46,874 nt of DNA from Lachnospiraceae bacterium (GTDB lineage: Bacteria; Bacillota; Clostridia; Lachnospirales; Lachnospiraceae), in the NCBI GenBank assembly GCA_022793375.1, contig JAAWCS010000044.1:1-46874 (forward strand), in the 5' to 3' direction. The notes below the pieces were generated by a model. It was not told the DNA's origin, searched no databases, and saw only the letters and a list, made by a program, of their open reading frames with translations. The position numbers and the translations under genes were made by a program. This document shows, one piece after another, positions 24,047 through 31,124 of this stretch. The number at the start of each line of letters is the position of its first letter. Position 1 is the first letter of the stretch.

Positions 24047-24139
24047 TCATATATTTGTTTCGGCTGCAAAGGCTGCTTGACAAGGAGTTAAGCACAAAAA
24101 ACACATAATAAGAACAGTACTTAATATTTTACTTTTAAT
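24047..24139 (-). CDS. Possible 30-residue secreted peptide with ATT start
   Basis: After GGGAGG and a 9-bp spacer, an ATT codon opens a frame reading KSKILSTVLIMCFLCLTPCQ, then AAFAAETNI and stop. It looks exactly like a signal peptide with an AFA-AE cleavage site and a five-residue remainder. No ATG, GTG or TTG is available near the ribosome binding site. Either the gene uses the rare ATT start or it is a decayed remnant. It precedes the 127-residue membrane protein gene by 82 bp. Confidence 0.3.
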   Translation of the reverse strand: MKSKILSTVLIMCFLCLTPCQAAFAAETNI

Positions 24140-24353
24140 TATTTTTTTCCTCCCAGACAAAATGTCGTGTAAAAGTCTATTGGATTTTAGGCGTCTGAGC
24201 TCGTTTCACCCTAATCATAACCTTAAAATACTTTTTTATCAAGTGACAACTCTGTCCAAAAGCCCCTTAAATTGCAGGTGCCGTTTTGGACAAAGTTGTC
24301 ACTAACTTCCCGACTACAATTTTAGATAACAGCAAGAAAGCATTACTGCCCCC

Positions 24354-24442
24354 AAAGGTGCAAGTGTCCTGCGATACCCTGCGAAAAGGGCAGAACAAAA
24401 GAAATGCTATAAATATGTAAAATATGCCCGGAGAATAAGGGC
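24354..24442 (+). repeat. Degenerate two-copy leader repeat upstream of peptide gene
   Basis: Two stretches, about 50 bp apart, resemble the 40-nt leader repeat found at three other loci. The first contains GCAAGTGTCC and CCCTGCGAAAAGGGC, followed by AGAACAAAAGAAA. The second ends in GCCCGGAGAATAAGGGC and is followed by AAAGAAAGGAG, the ribosome binding site. Orientation and position relative to the gene are the same as elsewhere. ATGCCC / GGGCAT (24424-24444) is a perfect stem. Homology is by eye. Confidence 0.45.
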
Positions 24443-24470
24443 ATGCACAAAGAAAGGAGTATCTACTATT

Positions 24471-24668
24471 ATGAAGAAGAACATGTTCAAAAAAACAGCA
24501 GCATCTCTGGCCGTTCTCAGCGCCTGTCTGCTGGTGGCCGCCGCCCCGCTCTCGCCGGCCCCTGTTGCGGAGGAGCCCGGCGAGACGATCGAAGCAGGCG
24601 CGGATGAAACGGAGCCAGGGATTCAGCCGCAGAACGACGACGTGGACAATGAGGAGGTGACCAAATAA
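24471..24668 (+). CDS. Small secreted peptide, candidate signalling precursor
   Basis: A 65-residue product with a basic start (MKKNMFKKTAAS), a hydrophobic core (LAVLSACLLVAAAP) and a cleavage region near SPAPVA. The remaining 31-odd residues are acidic and unstructured (EEPGETIEAGADETEPGIQP, then QNDDVDNEEVTK). AAAGGAG lies 11 bp upstream. Its stop is 2 bp from the stop of a 632-residue double-HTH regulator on the other strand. This arrangement is seen for peptide pheromones with RNPP/Rgg-type receptors such as PhrA/TprA. The signalling role is inferred; a general surface or antimicrobial peptide is the alternative. Confidence 0.65.
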   Translation: MKKNMFKKTAASLAVLSACLLVAAAPLSPAPVAEEPGETIEAGADETEPGIQPQNDDVDNEEVTK

Positions 24669-24670
24669 GG

Positions 24671-26569
24671 TCAGTCGATTTTGCGGGATACAAGCTTCCT
24701 TCTGTAAAAATCCGCCTGATACGATCGGTTGCAAAACTCGCTGAATATAATGCAGTATTGTAAATCCTCCACAGGATTACACTTGCGCTTAGACAGGATG
24801 CCTTCTTTTAGCTGCTGGTCCTCGTTCCAAAGCATGTTGTAGATGCTTCGATAGATTCCATAAAATCGGCGCATATAAAGGCATTCTGTTATAAGCGTTT
24901 GACCGATCTCATTGGAATGTTTGTATTTTCCAAGATTGCCTAATTCGCTCATTACATAATCCATAATGGTTTCATACATATTGATGTAGCAATTTACTAT
25001 CCCATCGCTTTGATAGGGGCGATACGTTTCGCAGAACAGTTGGATGTATTTTCTCTTGGATTCTTCCGTTTCCGCGCTTTTCATAGCAATATTTTGTAAG
25101 CACAAAAGCTCTTCATTCGTTAGATATTTTTCGCCTGCGCACATTGCTGTTTTATATGGAAGTGTGCATTCCAATGCTTCTATGACCTTTAAACAAAACT
25201 CTTTTTTAGTAATTGCGCCTTTTTGCAGTTCGTTTAACGCCCGATGCCGCATCATGATTTGCCGGTTGGAGGGAATATCCATGTCCACGAGTTTTTCAAT
25301 CTGTTGGATTAAAATATCTGTCTTATCATATTCCCGGTTGTGAATGCGGTTACGCATCTCCTCCAGGCAGTCGATTGCTTCCTGACTGTCCGTAACCAAC
25401 GCATGCCGGCAGTATTCCGGCGCAAGATTCAGCCGTTGAAAAAGCTGGTGGACGTAGTGCCAATAAGTTCGTTTTTGGTTCTGCTCCAGCCGCATCAATG
25501 TCCGTTCCGAACAGATGCCATCGCAGAGCTGCGCCCGGGTTAAACCGGCCATTGTTCGCCGCAGACGGATCAGGTCGCCGATGCAGTAGACTTCTTTTTC
25601 TATATAGAGATAGCAAAAATCCTCCGTCTCCCTGGGGACGCCGTACTGCGCAAAGGTGACCTCGAGCGCATGAAGGAGCACCTCATTTTGCGATAACATA
25701 GGCTTTAGGGCTTCTGCTTTGGCCGGGGCTTTTTGCGCACAGGAAGAAGCCAGCGTTTTTAAAAACGTTCCGTACAGTGTCAGCAGTTCCCACAGATGGT
25801 ACATGCGGCCGGTCCTGCGTAATAGTTCGATGCCTGCCCGGCACCTCCGGATCGCCTGCCCGCATTCTGCTTGTTGTAGTTCGGAATAAATCGGTTTTTC
25901 TCCGTAAATATAGAGATAGCAGATCGCTTTTGGATAGACTCGTGCCTTGCTTACGTCGTCCAGATGAGAACGCTCAATATATTCGAGTATTTCCCATAAA
26001 AGCCTGGCGGCATCGGGCGGCTGGCGGTGGCGGAGATATTCGAGGAACAGGTTGACTTCCTGAACGCAGAGAGCCCGCCCGCGGACGCTTTCGTCAATGC
26101 GGGGAACACTCAGGGACAAGGCTTTGCCAAACATTTTTGCCAGCGTTTCGTCGTCGGCGCCCTTGAACCGCAGGAGCTGGACTTCCATGCTCAGGCAAAA
26201 CTGCAGTTCCAGCTGTCTATAGACAGCGTCTTTTTGATCCGGCCGGACATAGAGCCTGCGATATTCGGTCAGCAGATTTTTGGCCCGTTTGCTCTGTCGT
26301 TTGGCAACGGCGCCCAGAATTTGCTGGCGCAGCTTCCAGGGCGCGAAATCGTCGTCGAAGAGGAAGCTTTCATGTGTATCCGGCGAGATGCCGACCCGCA
26401 GGAGCAGCCGGTCGCGCAGCAGCTTGTCGGGGGTGCGCTCCCCTTTTTCCATACGGGCGACCTCACTGGGGGTGCACAGGCCTTCGGACAGCTGTTCCAG
26501 GCTCAGATTCCATTTTTGGCGATTACGGGACAGAAGAGAGCCAAAATCCTCCGGTTCTTTGTTGTACAT
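24671..26569 (-). CDS. Large regulator with two XRE-type HTH domains, RNPP/Rgg-like
   Basis: A 632-residue cytoplasmic protein. The N-terminal helix-turn-helix (residues about 8-62) reads FGSLLSRNRQKWNLSLEQLS, then PSEVARMEKGERTPD. A helical region follows, and a second XRE-like segment lies near 325-385 (GDLIRLRRTMAGLTRAQLCD, then SERTLMRLEQNQKRTYWHYV). The rest is helical and consistent with TPR-like repeats. Peptide-binding RNPP/Rgg regulators have one HTH and about 300 residues, so this is about twice the usual size with a duplicated plan. Its 3' end abuts the gene for a small secreted peptide. The ATG is preceded by AGAGGGGATATACC. Peptide sensing is inferred from architecture and context. 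Confidence 0.7.
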   Translation of the reverse strand: MYNKEPEDFGSLLSRNRQKWNLSLEQLSEGLCTPSEVARMEKGERTPDKLLRDRLLLRVGISPDTHESFLFDDDFAPWKLRQQILGAVAKRQSKRAKNLLTEYRRLYVRPDQKDAVYRQLELQFCLSMEVQLLRFKGADDETLAKMFGKALSLSVPRIDESVRGRALCVQEVNLFLEYLRHRQPPDAARLLWEILEYIERSHLDDVSKARVYPKAICYLYIYGEKPIYSELQQAECGQAIRRCRAGIELLRRTGRMYHLWELLTLYGTFLKTLASSCAQKAPAKAEALKPMLSQNEVLLHALEVTFAQYGVPRETEDFCYLYIEKEVYCIGDLIRLRRTMAGLTRAQLCDGICSERTLMRLEQNQKRTYWHYVHQLFQRLNLAPEYCRHALVTDSQEAIDCLEEMRNRIHNREYDKTDILIQQIEKLVDMDIPSNRQIMMRHRALNELQKGAITKKEFCLKVIEALECTLPYKTAMCAGEKYLTNEELLCLQNIAMKSAETEESKRKYIQLFCETYRPYQSDGIVNCYINMYETIMDYVMSELGNLGKYKHSNEIGQTLITECLYMRRFYGIYRSIYNMLWNEDQQLKEGILSKRKCNPVEDLQYCIIFSEFCNRSYQADFYRRKLVSRKID

Positions 26570-26621
26570 GGTATATCCCCTCTCTTGCCCATGATCTCAG
26601 GGCAGAATGCTATACTTCCCG

Positions 26622-26936
26622 CTATAGTTGTCTGTCGTAATACATCGTCATAACCAGTTCAATCAAATTGCGCCCTCCAATATAAATCAATCCGAAAGTG
26701 GTGATCCGCTGAAGTGTGAACGTAGTTTGATTGTCAATGAATATCGGTAAAATACTCAGCAGAATAATCAAAATCCAATTTATGATATTAGCAGCGTTGT
26801 TGGCTTTCAATTGAACCAGCTGCCAGCGCTCATCTCCTTTGTACTCTATTTGTTTTTTGGCCTTCATGATATACAGCCAAAGCGTTATTCCGACTGCCGC
26901 AACAAGTAAAATTAAAAGGATTGTCTGTTCACCCAT
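26622..26936 (-). CDS. Small membrane protein paired with an XRE regulator
   Basis: A 104-residue protein with hydrophobic segments at about residues 5-24, 45-64 and 70-90 and a cytoplasmic loop (KAKKQIEYKGDERWQLVQLK). GGGAGG inside the end of the XRE gene precedes this ATG by 7 bp, which excludes the longer frame. The regulator stop and this ATG are 1 bp apart. Pairs of a very small XRE protein and a short membrane protein of this kind are common in Firmicutes. The membrane protein's role is generally unknown. Confidence 0.7.
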   Translation of the reverse strand: MGEQTILLILLVAAVGITLWLYIMKAKKQIEYKGDERWQLVQLKANNAANIINWILIILLSILPIFIDNQTTFTLQRITTFGLIYIGGRNLIELVMTMYYDRQL

Positions 26937-26937
26937 G

Positions 26938-27144
26938 TCATTCCTCCCTGTGTTCAAAAACTTCCTCCATAGATACGCCAAATGTTTCCGCGATCTTAAA
27001 TGCTAATTCCAAAGACGGCGTGTATTTATATTTTTCGATTGAAATGACAGCCTGTCTTGAAATGCCGACTTTATGTGCTAAATCTGCCTGTGTCCAATCC
27101 TTTTCGGCCCTCAGAACTTTTATTCTATTCCATATCAAAGTCAT
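26938..27144 (-). CDS. Small XRE-family transcription regulator
   Basis: A 68-residue Cro/C1-type repressor: NRIKVLRAEKDWTQADLAHK, then VGISRQAVISIEKYKYTPSL and FKIAETFGVSMEEVF. The length is normal for this compact subgroup. It starts MTLIWNRIK and AAAGGAG precedes it. Two palindromes in its promoter are likely its own operators, so it probably represses itself and the downstream membrane gene. Confidence 0.88.
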   Translation of the reverse strand: MTLIWNRIKVLRAEKDWTQADLAHKVGISRQAVISIEKYKYTPSLELAFKIAETFGVSMEEVFEHREE

Positions 27145-27160
27145 CTCTCCTTTCCAAAAA

Positions 27161-27211
27161 GTAATGAAGTAATTACATTTCTATTGTAATGTACTAATTA
27201 CATTTTGTCAA
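27161..27211 (-). promoter_or_regulatory. Promoter and two operators of the XRE/membrane pair
   Basis: On the minus strand TTGACA (27206-27211) and TACAAT (27183-27188) are spaced by 17 bp. Two palindromes overlap or follow them. TGTAAT-N6-ATTACA (27185-27202) covers the spacer and -10, and GTAAT-N6-ATTAC (27161-27176) covers the start of transcription. Their shared half-site and the neighbouring XRE gene support autorepression. Confidence 0.7.
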
Positions 27212-27358
27212 TAAGGCAAAACGATTTTTTGGCGCGGAATTTTGCTGGGCGTCTTTTTAATCTTTGGGTATTTGCCCGTTATATAAGACAGACAAAAGCG
27301 TCGTCAACAAGATAACGATCAAAAACCCGGACAAAAAAGACGATTGTTCAAATCCCGG

Positions 27359-27387
27359 TTGAATCCCTCCGCATTTCAGGGTATAAT
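27359..27387 (+). promoter_or_regulatory. Promoter of the DUF5711-kinase-regulator operon
   Basis: TTGAAT (27359-27364) and TATAAT (27382-27387) lie 17 bp apart. Transcription would begin near 27394, leaving an untranslated leader of about 115 nt in which no clear structure is seen. Confidence 0.7.
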
Positions 27388-27508
27388 GAGCGTTAGCAAG
27401 AAGAATGAGTTTGTTCATTCGGCAAGCGGCAAAAGATACGCATGAATCAAGATTCATGAGGAGGATGACGCACAAGCCACCAAAAGCAGCAATTAGAAAG
27501 GGAACCAT

Positions 27509-28789
27509 ATGACAGAACAGGAACGGGAGCAGAAGAAAAACCGTCTGCGCAGCCGGATGTTAGTCACAGGTACGGAAGAGAACGACGATTATGAGCTGGA
27601 ACAGCTGGAAGAGCCGGAGGAGGACGACCGTTATGAGCATCGCCTTTTTTGGCATCGGACCCGGAAAATGATATTCACGCTTTTGCCGGCCGCTTTGATC
27701 GTGGGCGTTTTAGTGTACTTTTATATAGATAACCAAAATAAGCAATATACGCTCTATGAAGCGCAGTGGAGCAAAGAAATCGAGGGAAATTCCTACGCGA
27801 CTTACACGCCCTATGCGACCAATGTGCTCAAATGCAGCCAGGACGGGGCGTCCTACATCAATTCGCTGGGGGAGACCGTCTGGACGCAGGCTTATGAGAT
27901 GCGCTCGCCGCTGGTGGCGACGAACGGTTCCTACGCGGCGATCGCGGACCAGGAGGGACGCAGCATTTATATCTGCGACGAAACCGGCTGCCAGGGAATG
28001 GTGAACACGACGCTGCCGGTGCTGGGGATTACGATTGCCGGCCAGGGAATGGTGGCGGCGCTTCTGGACGACGGCGATGTGAGTTACATAAACTTTTTTG
28101 ACAAGGCGGGGGCCCGGCTGGATATCGAATTGAAGTTTTGGATGGGCGGGGAGGGTTTCCCAATGTCAATGTCTTTGTCGCCCTCGGGGACGCAGCTGAT
28201 GCTGTCCTGCGTATATGCGGAAGCCGGCACAATGCAGAATAAGATCGCGTTCTACAATTTTTCAGAGATGGGCGAATTGGTGGAAGAGAAGATGGTCGGC
28301 GCGTTTCCGATCGGCAATACCATCTGTCTGCAGGTCGCGTTTCTGAGCGATTCCCGGGCCTGCGCGTTTTTGGATAACGGCGTGAAATTTTTTTCTATGG
28401 AAAATCTGTCGCCCAAGTCGCCGCTTCTGCCGGAGGAGGGAGAGACGCATCTCTATGAGCAGGAGATCCGCAGCGTGTTTTACGGCAGCGGTCATGTGGG
28501 GGTGATTACGGACAGCGCCGAACAGATGGCGCCCTATCATCTGTACGTATACGATGCCCTGGGCCGTCTGGTTTTTGAAAAAGGTATCGGTTTTGCCTAT
28601 ACGGCCGCCAGTTTTTCACCGTATGGGACATGCTTATACAACCAGTCGGAGTGTGTTTTGTATAATTACAATGGTCAGCTGCGCTATGCGGGCGCTCTGG
28701 GCGGAAATATCGATATGCTTACCAGCCAGTCGCAGTCCAGCGTGATCCGCATCGGCGACCAGCGGGCAACACAGCTGGTACTGAAATGA
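27509..28789 (+). CDS. Membrane-anchored beta-propeller-like protein, DUF5711 type
   Basis: A 426-residue protein with an acidic cytoplasmic N-terminal tail (residues 1-52, rich in Glu/Asp), one transmembrane helix at about 53-73 (MIFTLLPAALIVGVLVYFYI) and a large extracellular part. That part consists of repeated beta-rich units such as SYINSLGETVWTQAYEM, SIYICDETG and LYVYDALGRLVFEKG, like a WD40/PQQ-type propeller. This matches the DUF5711 pattern known from Lachnospiraceae. It is the first gene of an operon with a sensor kinase and regulator, so it may monitor the envelope for them. That link is inferred. Confidence 0.75.
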   Translation: MTEQEREQKKNRLRSRMLVTGTEENDDYELEQLEEPEEDDRYEHRLFWHRTRKMIFTLLPAALIVGVLVYFYIDNQNKQYTLYEAQWSKEIEGNSYATYTPYATNVLKCSQDGASYINSLGETVWTQAYEMRSPLVATNGSYAAIADQEGRSIYICDETGCQGMVNTTLPVLGITIAGQGMVAALLDDGDVSYINFFDKAGARLDIELKFWMGGEGFPMSMSLSPSGTQLMLSCVYAEAGTMQNKIAFYNFSEMGELVEEKMVGAFPIGNTICLQVAFLSDSRACAFLDNGVKFFSMENLSPKSPLLPEEGETHLYEQEIRSVFYGSGHVGVITDSAEQMAPYHLYVYDALGRLVFEKGIGFAYTAASFSPYGTCLYNQSECVLYNYNGQLRYAGALGGNIDMLTSQSQSSVIRIGDQRATQLVLK

Positions 28790-28801
28790 GAAGCGCAGAG
28801 A

Positions 28802-28825
28802 GGCCCGGGCGGGGACGGCCGGGCC
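28802..28825 (+). other. GC-rich hairpin between operon genes
   Basis: GGCCCGG (28802-28808) pairs with CCGGGCC (28819-28825) across a 10-nt loop, 22 bp before the kinase start. No U-tract follows, so it more likely tunes expression of the kinase than stops transcription. Confidence 0.45.
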
Positions 28826-28847
28826 CGCGGGCAGAAGGAGTTTTTGT

Positions 28848-30338
28848 ATGAAGCTGAGGACAAAGCTGATTATTGCGTTCTTTACGATTATTCTGGTGCC
28901 GATTTTTATCGTGTACATAGGTATGTCCATGTTTACGTCTTTTCAGCTTCGCACAATGGTACGGGGATATGAAGGAAGCGGCACAGGCGAATTATTTTCC
29001 GGAAATGCCGTTCAGCTGATCAGCAGTATGACGGCGGAGACGCTGGAGGAGGTAAAGGAGTTGATCCGGGAGGATCCGGCGTTTTTTGAGGACACAAAGC
29101 GGCTTGATATGATGAACGCGGACCTGCGCAGCGCCTATTCCTTTCTGGTGGTGCGTACCGGCGGAGCCTTTACTTATATAGGAAGCGACAGCGTTTCCGG
29201 AAATTTCCTCGAAAGCCTGCCGGCATTTGGCAGCATTGAGGACGGCCAGGGCGTCGACTACCACACGGCGGAGAACCGCGAATATCTGATTAAACAAAAT
29301 GATTTTGTGAGCGACCGGGGAGAATCCTGCTCCGTGTTTGTGGTCACGGCCCTGTACCAGCTGCTTCCGCAGGTGCGTTCGATCTTTACGGAGATGGGCT
29401 TTATGCTGGTTTTGCTGCTGGTGATGGTCGTGCTGGTCCTGTCGATGTGGATTTACCGGGCGATCCTGCGCCCGCTGGGAAAGCTGCAGCAGGCGACGCG
29501 GGAGATCAAGGACGGCAATCTTGACTTCGAGTTAGACATCACGGAGCAGGACGAGATCGGGCAGCTGTGTCTGGACTTTGAGGAAATGCGCCAGCGGCTT
29601 AAAGATACGGCGGAGGAAAAGCTTCAGTATGACATGGAGAATAAAGAGCTGATCAGCAATATTTCCCATGATCTGAAAACCCCGATCACCGCGATCAAGG
29701 GCTACTGCGAAGGAATCATGGACGGCGTGGCTTCTTCGCCGGAACGGATGGAGAAATATATCCGCACGATTTACAATAAGGCCAACGATATGGACCGCCT
29801 GATCGACGAATTGACCTTTTATTCTAAAATTGATACAAACAAGATTCCTTATGTGTTTACAAAGCTTGACATCGGCAGCTATTTTGCCGACTGTGTGGAA
29901 GAGCTTACGATGGAGCTGGAGGCCAAAAACATCACGCTCAACTACTACAATTATGTGGAGCCTGGGACGACGATCATCGCCGACACGGAGCAGTTAAAGC
30001 GCGTGGTGAATAATATTGTCGGCAATTCGGTAAAATACCTGGACAAACGGCGGGGGCTTTTGATGATCCGCTTAAAGGATGTGGGCGATTTTGTGCAGAT
30101 TGAGATTGAGGACAATGGAAAAGGCATTGCACAAAAGGACCTGCCAAGCATTTTTGACCGTTTTTACCGCGCCGATTCTTCGCGCAATTCCTCGCAGGGC
30201 GGCAGCGGCATCGGCCTGTCGATTGTCAAAAAAATCGTCGAGGACCACGGCGGCAAGATTTGGGCCACCAGCAAGGAGGGCATCGGAACCGTAATGCACT
30301 TTGTGCTTAGAAAATATCAGGAGGTATTGCATGAGTAA
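28848..30338 (+). CDS. Sensor histidine kinase, VanS/PhoR-like
   Basis: A 496-residue membrane kinase. A first helix at about residues 8-30, an extracellular sensor region, a second helix near 180-205, then HAMP (ILRPLGKLQQATREIKDGNL). HisKA has His274 in NISHDLKTPITAIKGYCEG. The ATPase domain shows N, G1 and G2 boxes (NNIVGNSVKYL, IEDNGKGIAQKDLPSIFDRF, GGSGIGLSIVKKIVEDHGG). AAGGAG precedes the ATG by about 7 bp. The end overlaps the regulator start by 8 bp. Confidence 0.92.
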   Translation: MKLRTKLIIAFFTIILVPIFIVYIGMSMFTSFQLRTMVRGYEGSGTGELFSGNAVQLISSMTAETLEEVKELIREDPAFFEDTKRLDMMNADLRSAYSFLVVRTGGAFTYIGSDSVSGNFLESLPAFGSIEDGQGVDYHTAENREYLIKQNDFVSDRGESCSVFVVTALYQLLPQVRSIFTEMGFMLVLLLVMVVLVLSMWIYRAILRPLGKLQQATREIKDGNLDFELDITEQDEIGQLCLDFEEMRQRLKDTAEEKLQYDMENKELISNISHDLKTPITAIKGYCEGIMDGVASSPERMEKYIRTIYNKANDMDRLIDELTFYSKIDTNKIPYVFTKLDIGSYFADCVEELTMELEAKNITLNYYNYVEPGTTIIADTEQLKRVVNNIVGNSVKYLDKRRGLLMIRLKDVGDFVQIEIEDNGKGIAQKDLPSIFDRFYRADSSRNSSQGGSGIGLSIVKKIVEDHGGKIWATSKEGIGTVMHFVLRKYQEVLHE

Positions 30339-31020
30339 AATTTTAATCATTGAGGACGAGGAGTCGATCGCCGAGCTGGAGAAGGACTATCTGGAGCTGA
30401 GCGGCTTTTCGGTGGAGATTGAAAACAACGGCGACGGCGGTCTTACGCGGGCACTGGAAGAAAAGTTCGATCTGCTGATCTTGGACCTGATGCTGCCGGG
30501 CGTGGACGGCTTTGAGATCTGCAAGCGGGTGCGCAAGGTCAAGAATACGCCGATTCTGATGGTCTCTGCCAAAAAAGAGGACATCGACAAGATCCGCGGA
30601 CTGGGCCTGGGCGCGGACGATTACATTACCAAGCCCTTCAGCCCCAGCGAACTGGTGGCGCGCGTCAAAGCGCATCTGGCCCGCTACGAGCGTTTGATCG
30701 GCAGCGGGATCCAGGAAAATGAGATCATCGAGATTCGCGGCCTGAAAATCGACAAGACGGCGCGCCGCGTGTATATAAACGGCGAGGAAAAAACCTTTAC
30801 GACCAAAGAATTTGATCTTTTGACCTTCCTGGCACAGAACCCGAACCATGTATTTACGAAGGAGGAGTTATTCAGCCGGATTTGGGATATGGAGTCGGTG
30901 GGCGATATCGCGACCGTGACCGTCCATATCAAAAAAATCCGCGAGAAGATAGAGTTCAATACGTCCAAGCCGCAGTACATTGAGACCATATGGGGCGTGG
31001 GATATCGCTTTAAGGTGTAG
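30331..31020 (+). CDS. OmpR/VanR-family response regulator
   Basis: A 229-residue DNA-binding regulator. The receiver spans residues 1-115, with Asp52 in LLILDLMLPGVDGFE, Ser in PILMVSAKKED and Lys in DDYITKPFSP. A winged helix of the OmpR type spans about 130-227 (TTKEFDLLTFLAQNPNHVFT, TVTVHIKKIREKI, YIETIWGVGYRFKV). The start MSKILIIEDEE follows CAGGAGG inside the kinase gene. It is the partner of the overlapping kinase. Confidence 0.93.
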   Translation: MSKILIIEDEESIAELEKDYLELSGFSVEIENNGDGGLTRALEEKFDLLILDLMLPGVDGFEICKRVRKVKNTPILMVSAKKEDIDKIRGLGLGADDYITKPFSPSELVARVKAHLARYERLIGSGIQENEIIEIRGLKIDKTARRVYINGEEKTFTTKEFDLLTFLAQNPNHVFTKEELFSRIWDMESVGDIATVTVHIKKIREKIEFNTSKPQYIETIWGVGYRFKV

Positions 31021-31069
31021 AGACATCGTTTCAAACAGGCATTTTGATAAGGAAAAATATACCCGTATA

Positions 31070-31124
31070 GCCGTCTTTCAGCCGCAGATACTAAGGTATC
31101 AATGGCAAGGAAGGCGGTTTTTTT
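31070..31124 (+). terminator. Terminator/attenuator touching the next start codon
   Basis: GCCGTCTT pairs with AAGGCGG (31111-31117), with an upper stem GATAC-TAAG-GTATC (31087-31100). Seven U residues (31118-31124) run straight into the ATG at 31125. The ribosome binding site AGGAAGG lies in the 3' arm of the stem. The structure can therefore stop transcription and, if read through, hide the ribosome binding site. Confidence 0.75.

Larger units (their letters stand above)
23467..24302. mobile_element. Candidate small module bounded by inverted repeats
   Basis: The left end GTGCCAACTTTGTCCAAA (from 23467) and the right end TTTTGGACAAAGTTGTCAC (24284-24302) are inverted copies with one central mismatch. 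The match extends a little inward through GGCAC. A further direct copy lies at 24243-24261 and forms a 19-bp hairpin with the right end. The 836-bp unit carries a 127-residue membrane protein and a short secreted-peptide-like ORF but no transposase. It may be a non-autonomous mobile element, or the repeats may be operator sites, because each contains a GACAA-N2-TTGTC-like palindrome. Confidence 0.35.

Noticed and set aside
23582..24139. An agrB/agrD quorum-sensing pair
   Set aside because: The membrane protein lacks an evident catalytic His/Cys pair and is too short. The short peptide has a secretory signal sequence rather than an AgrD layout.
27257..27508. An 83-codon hydrophobic minus-strand ORF
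   Set aside because: It covers the promoter and leader of the DUF5711-like operon and begins at that gene's start region with no plausible ribosome binding site.
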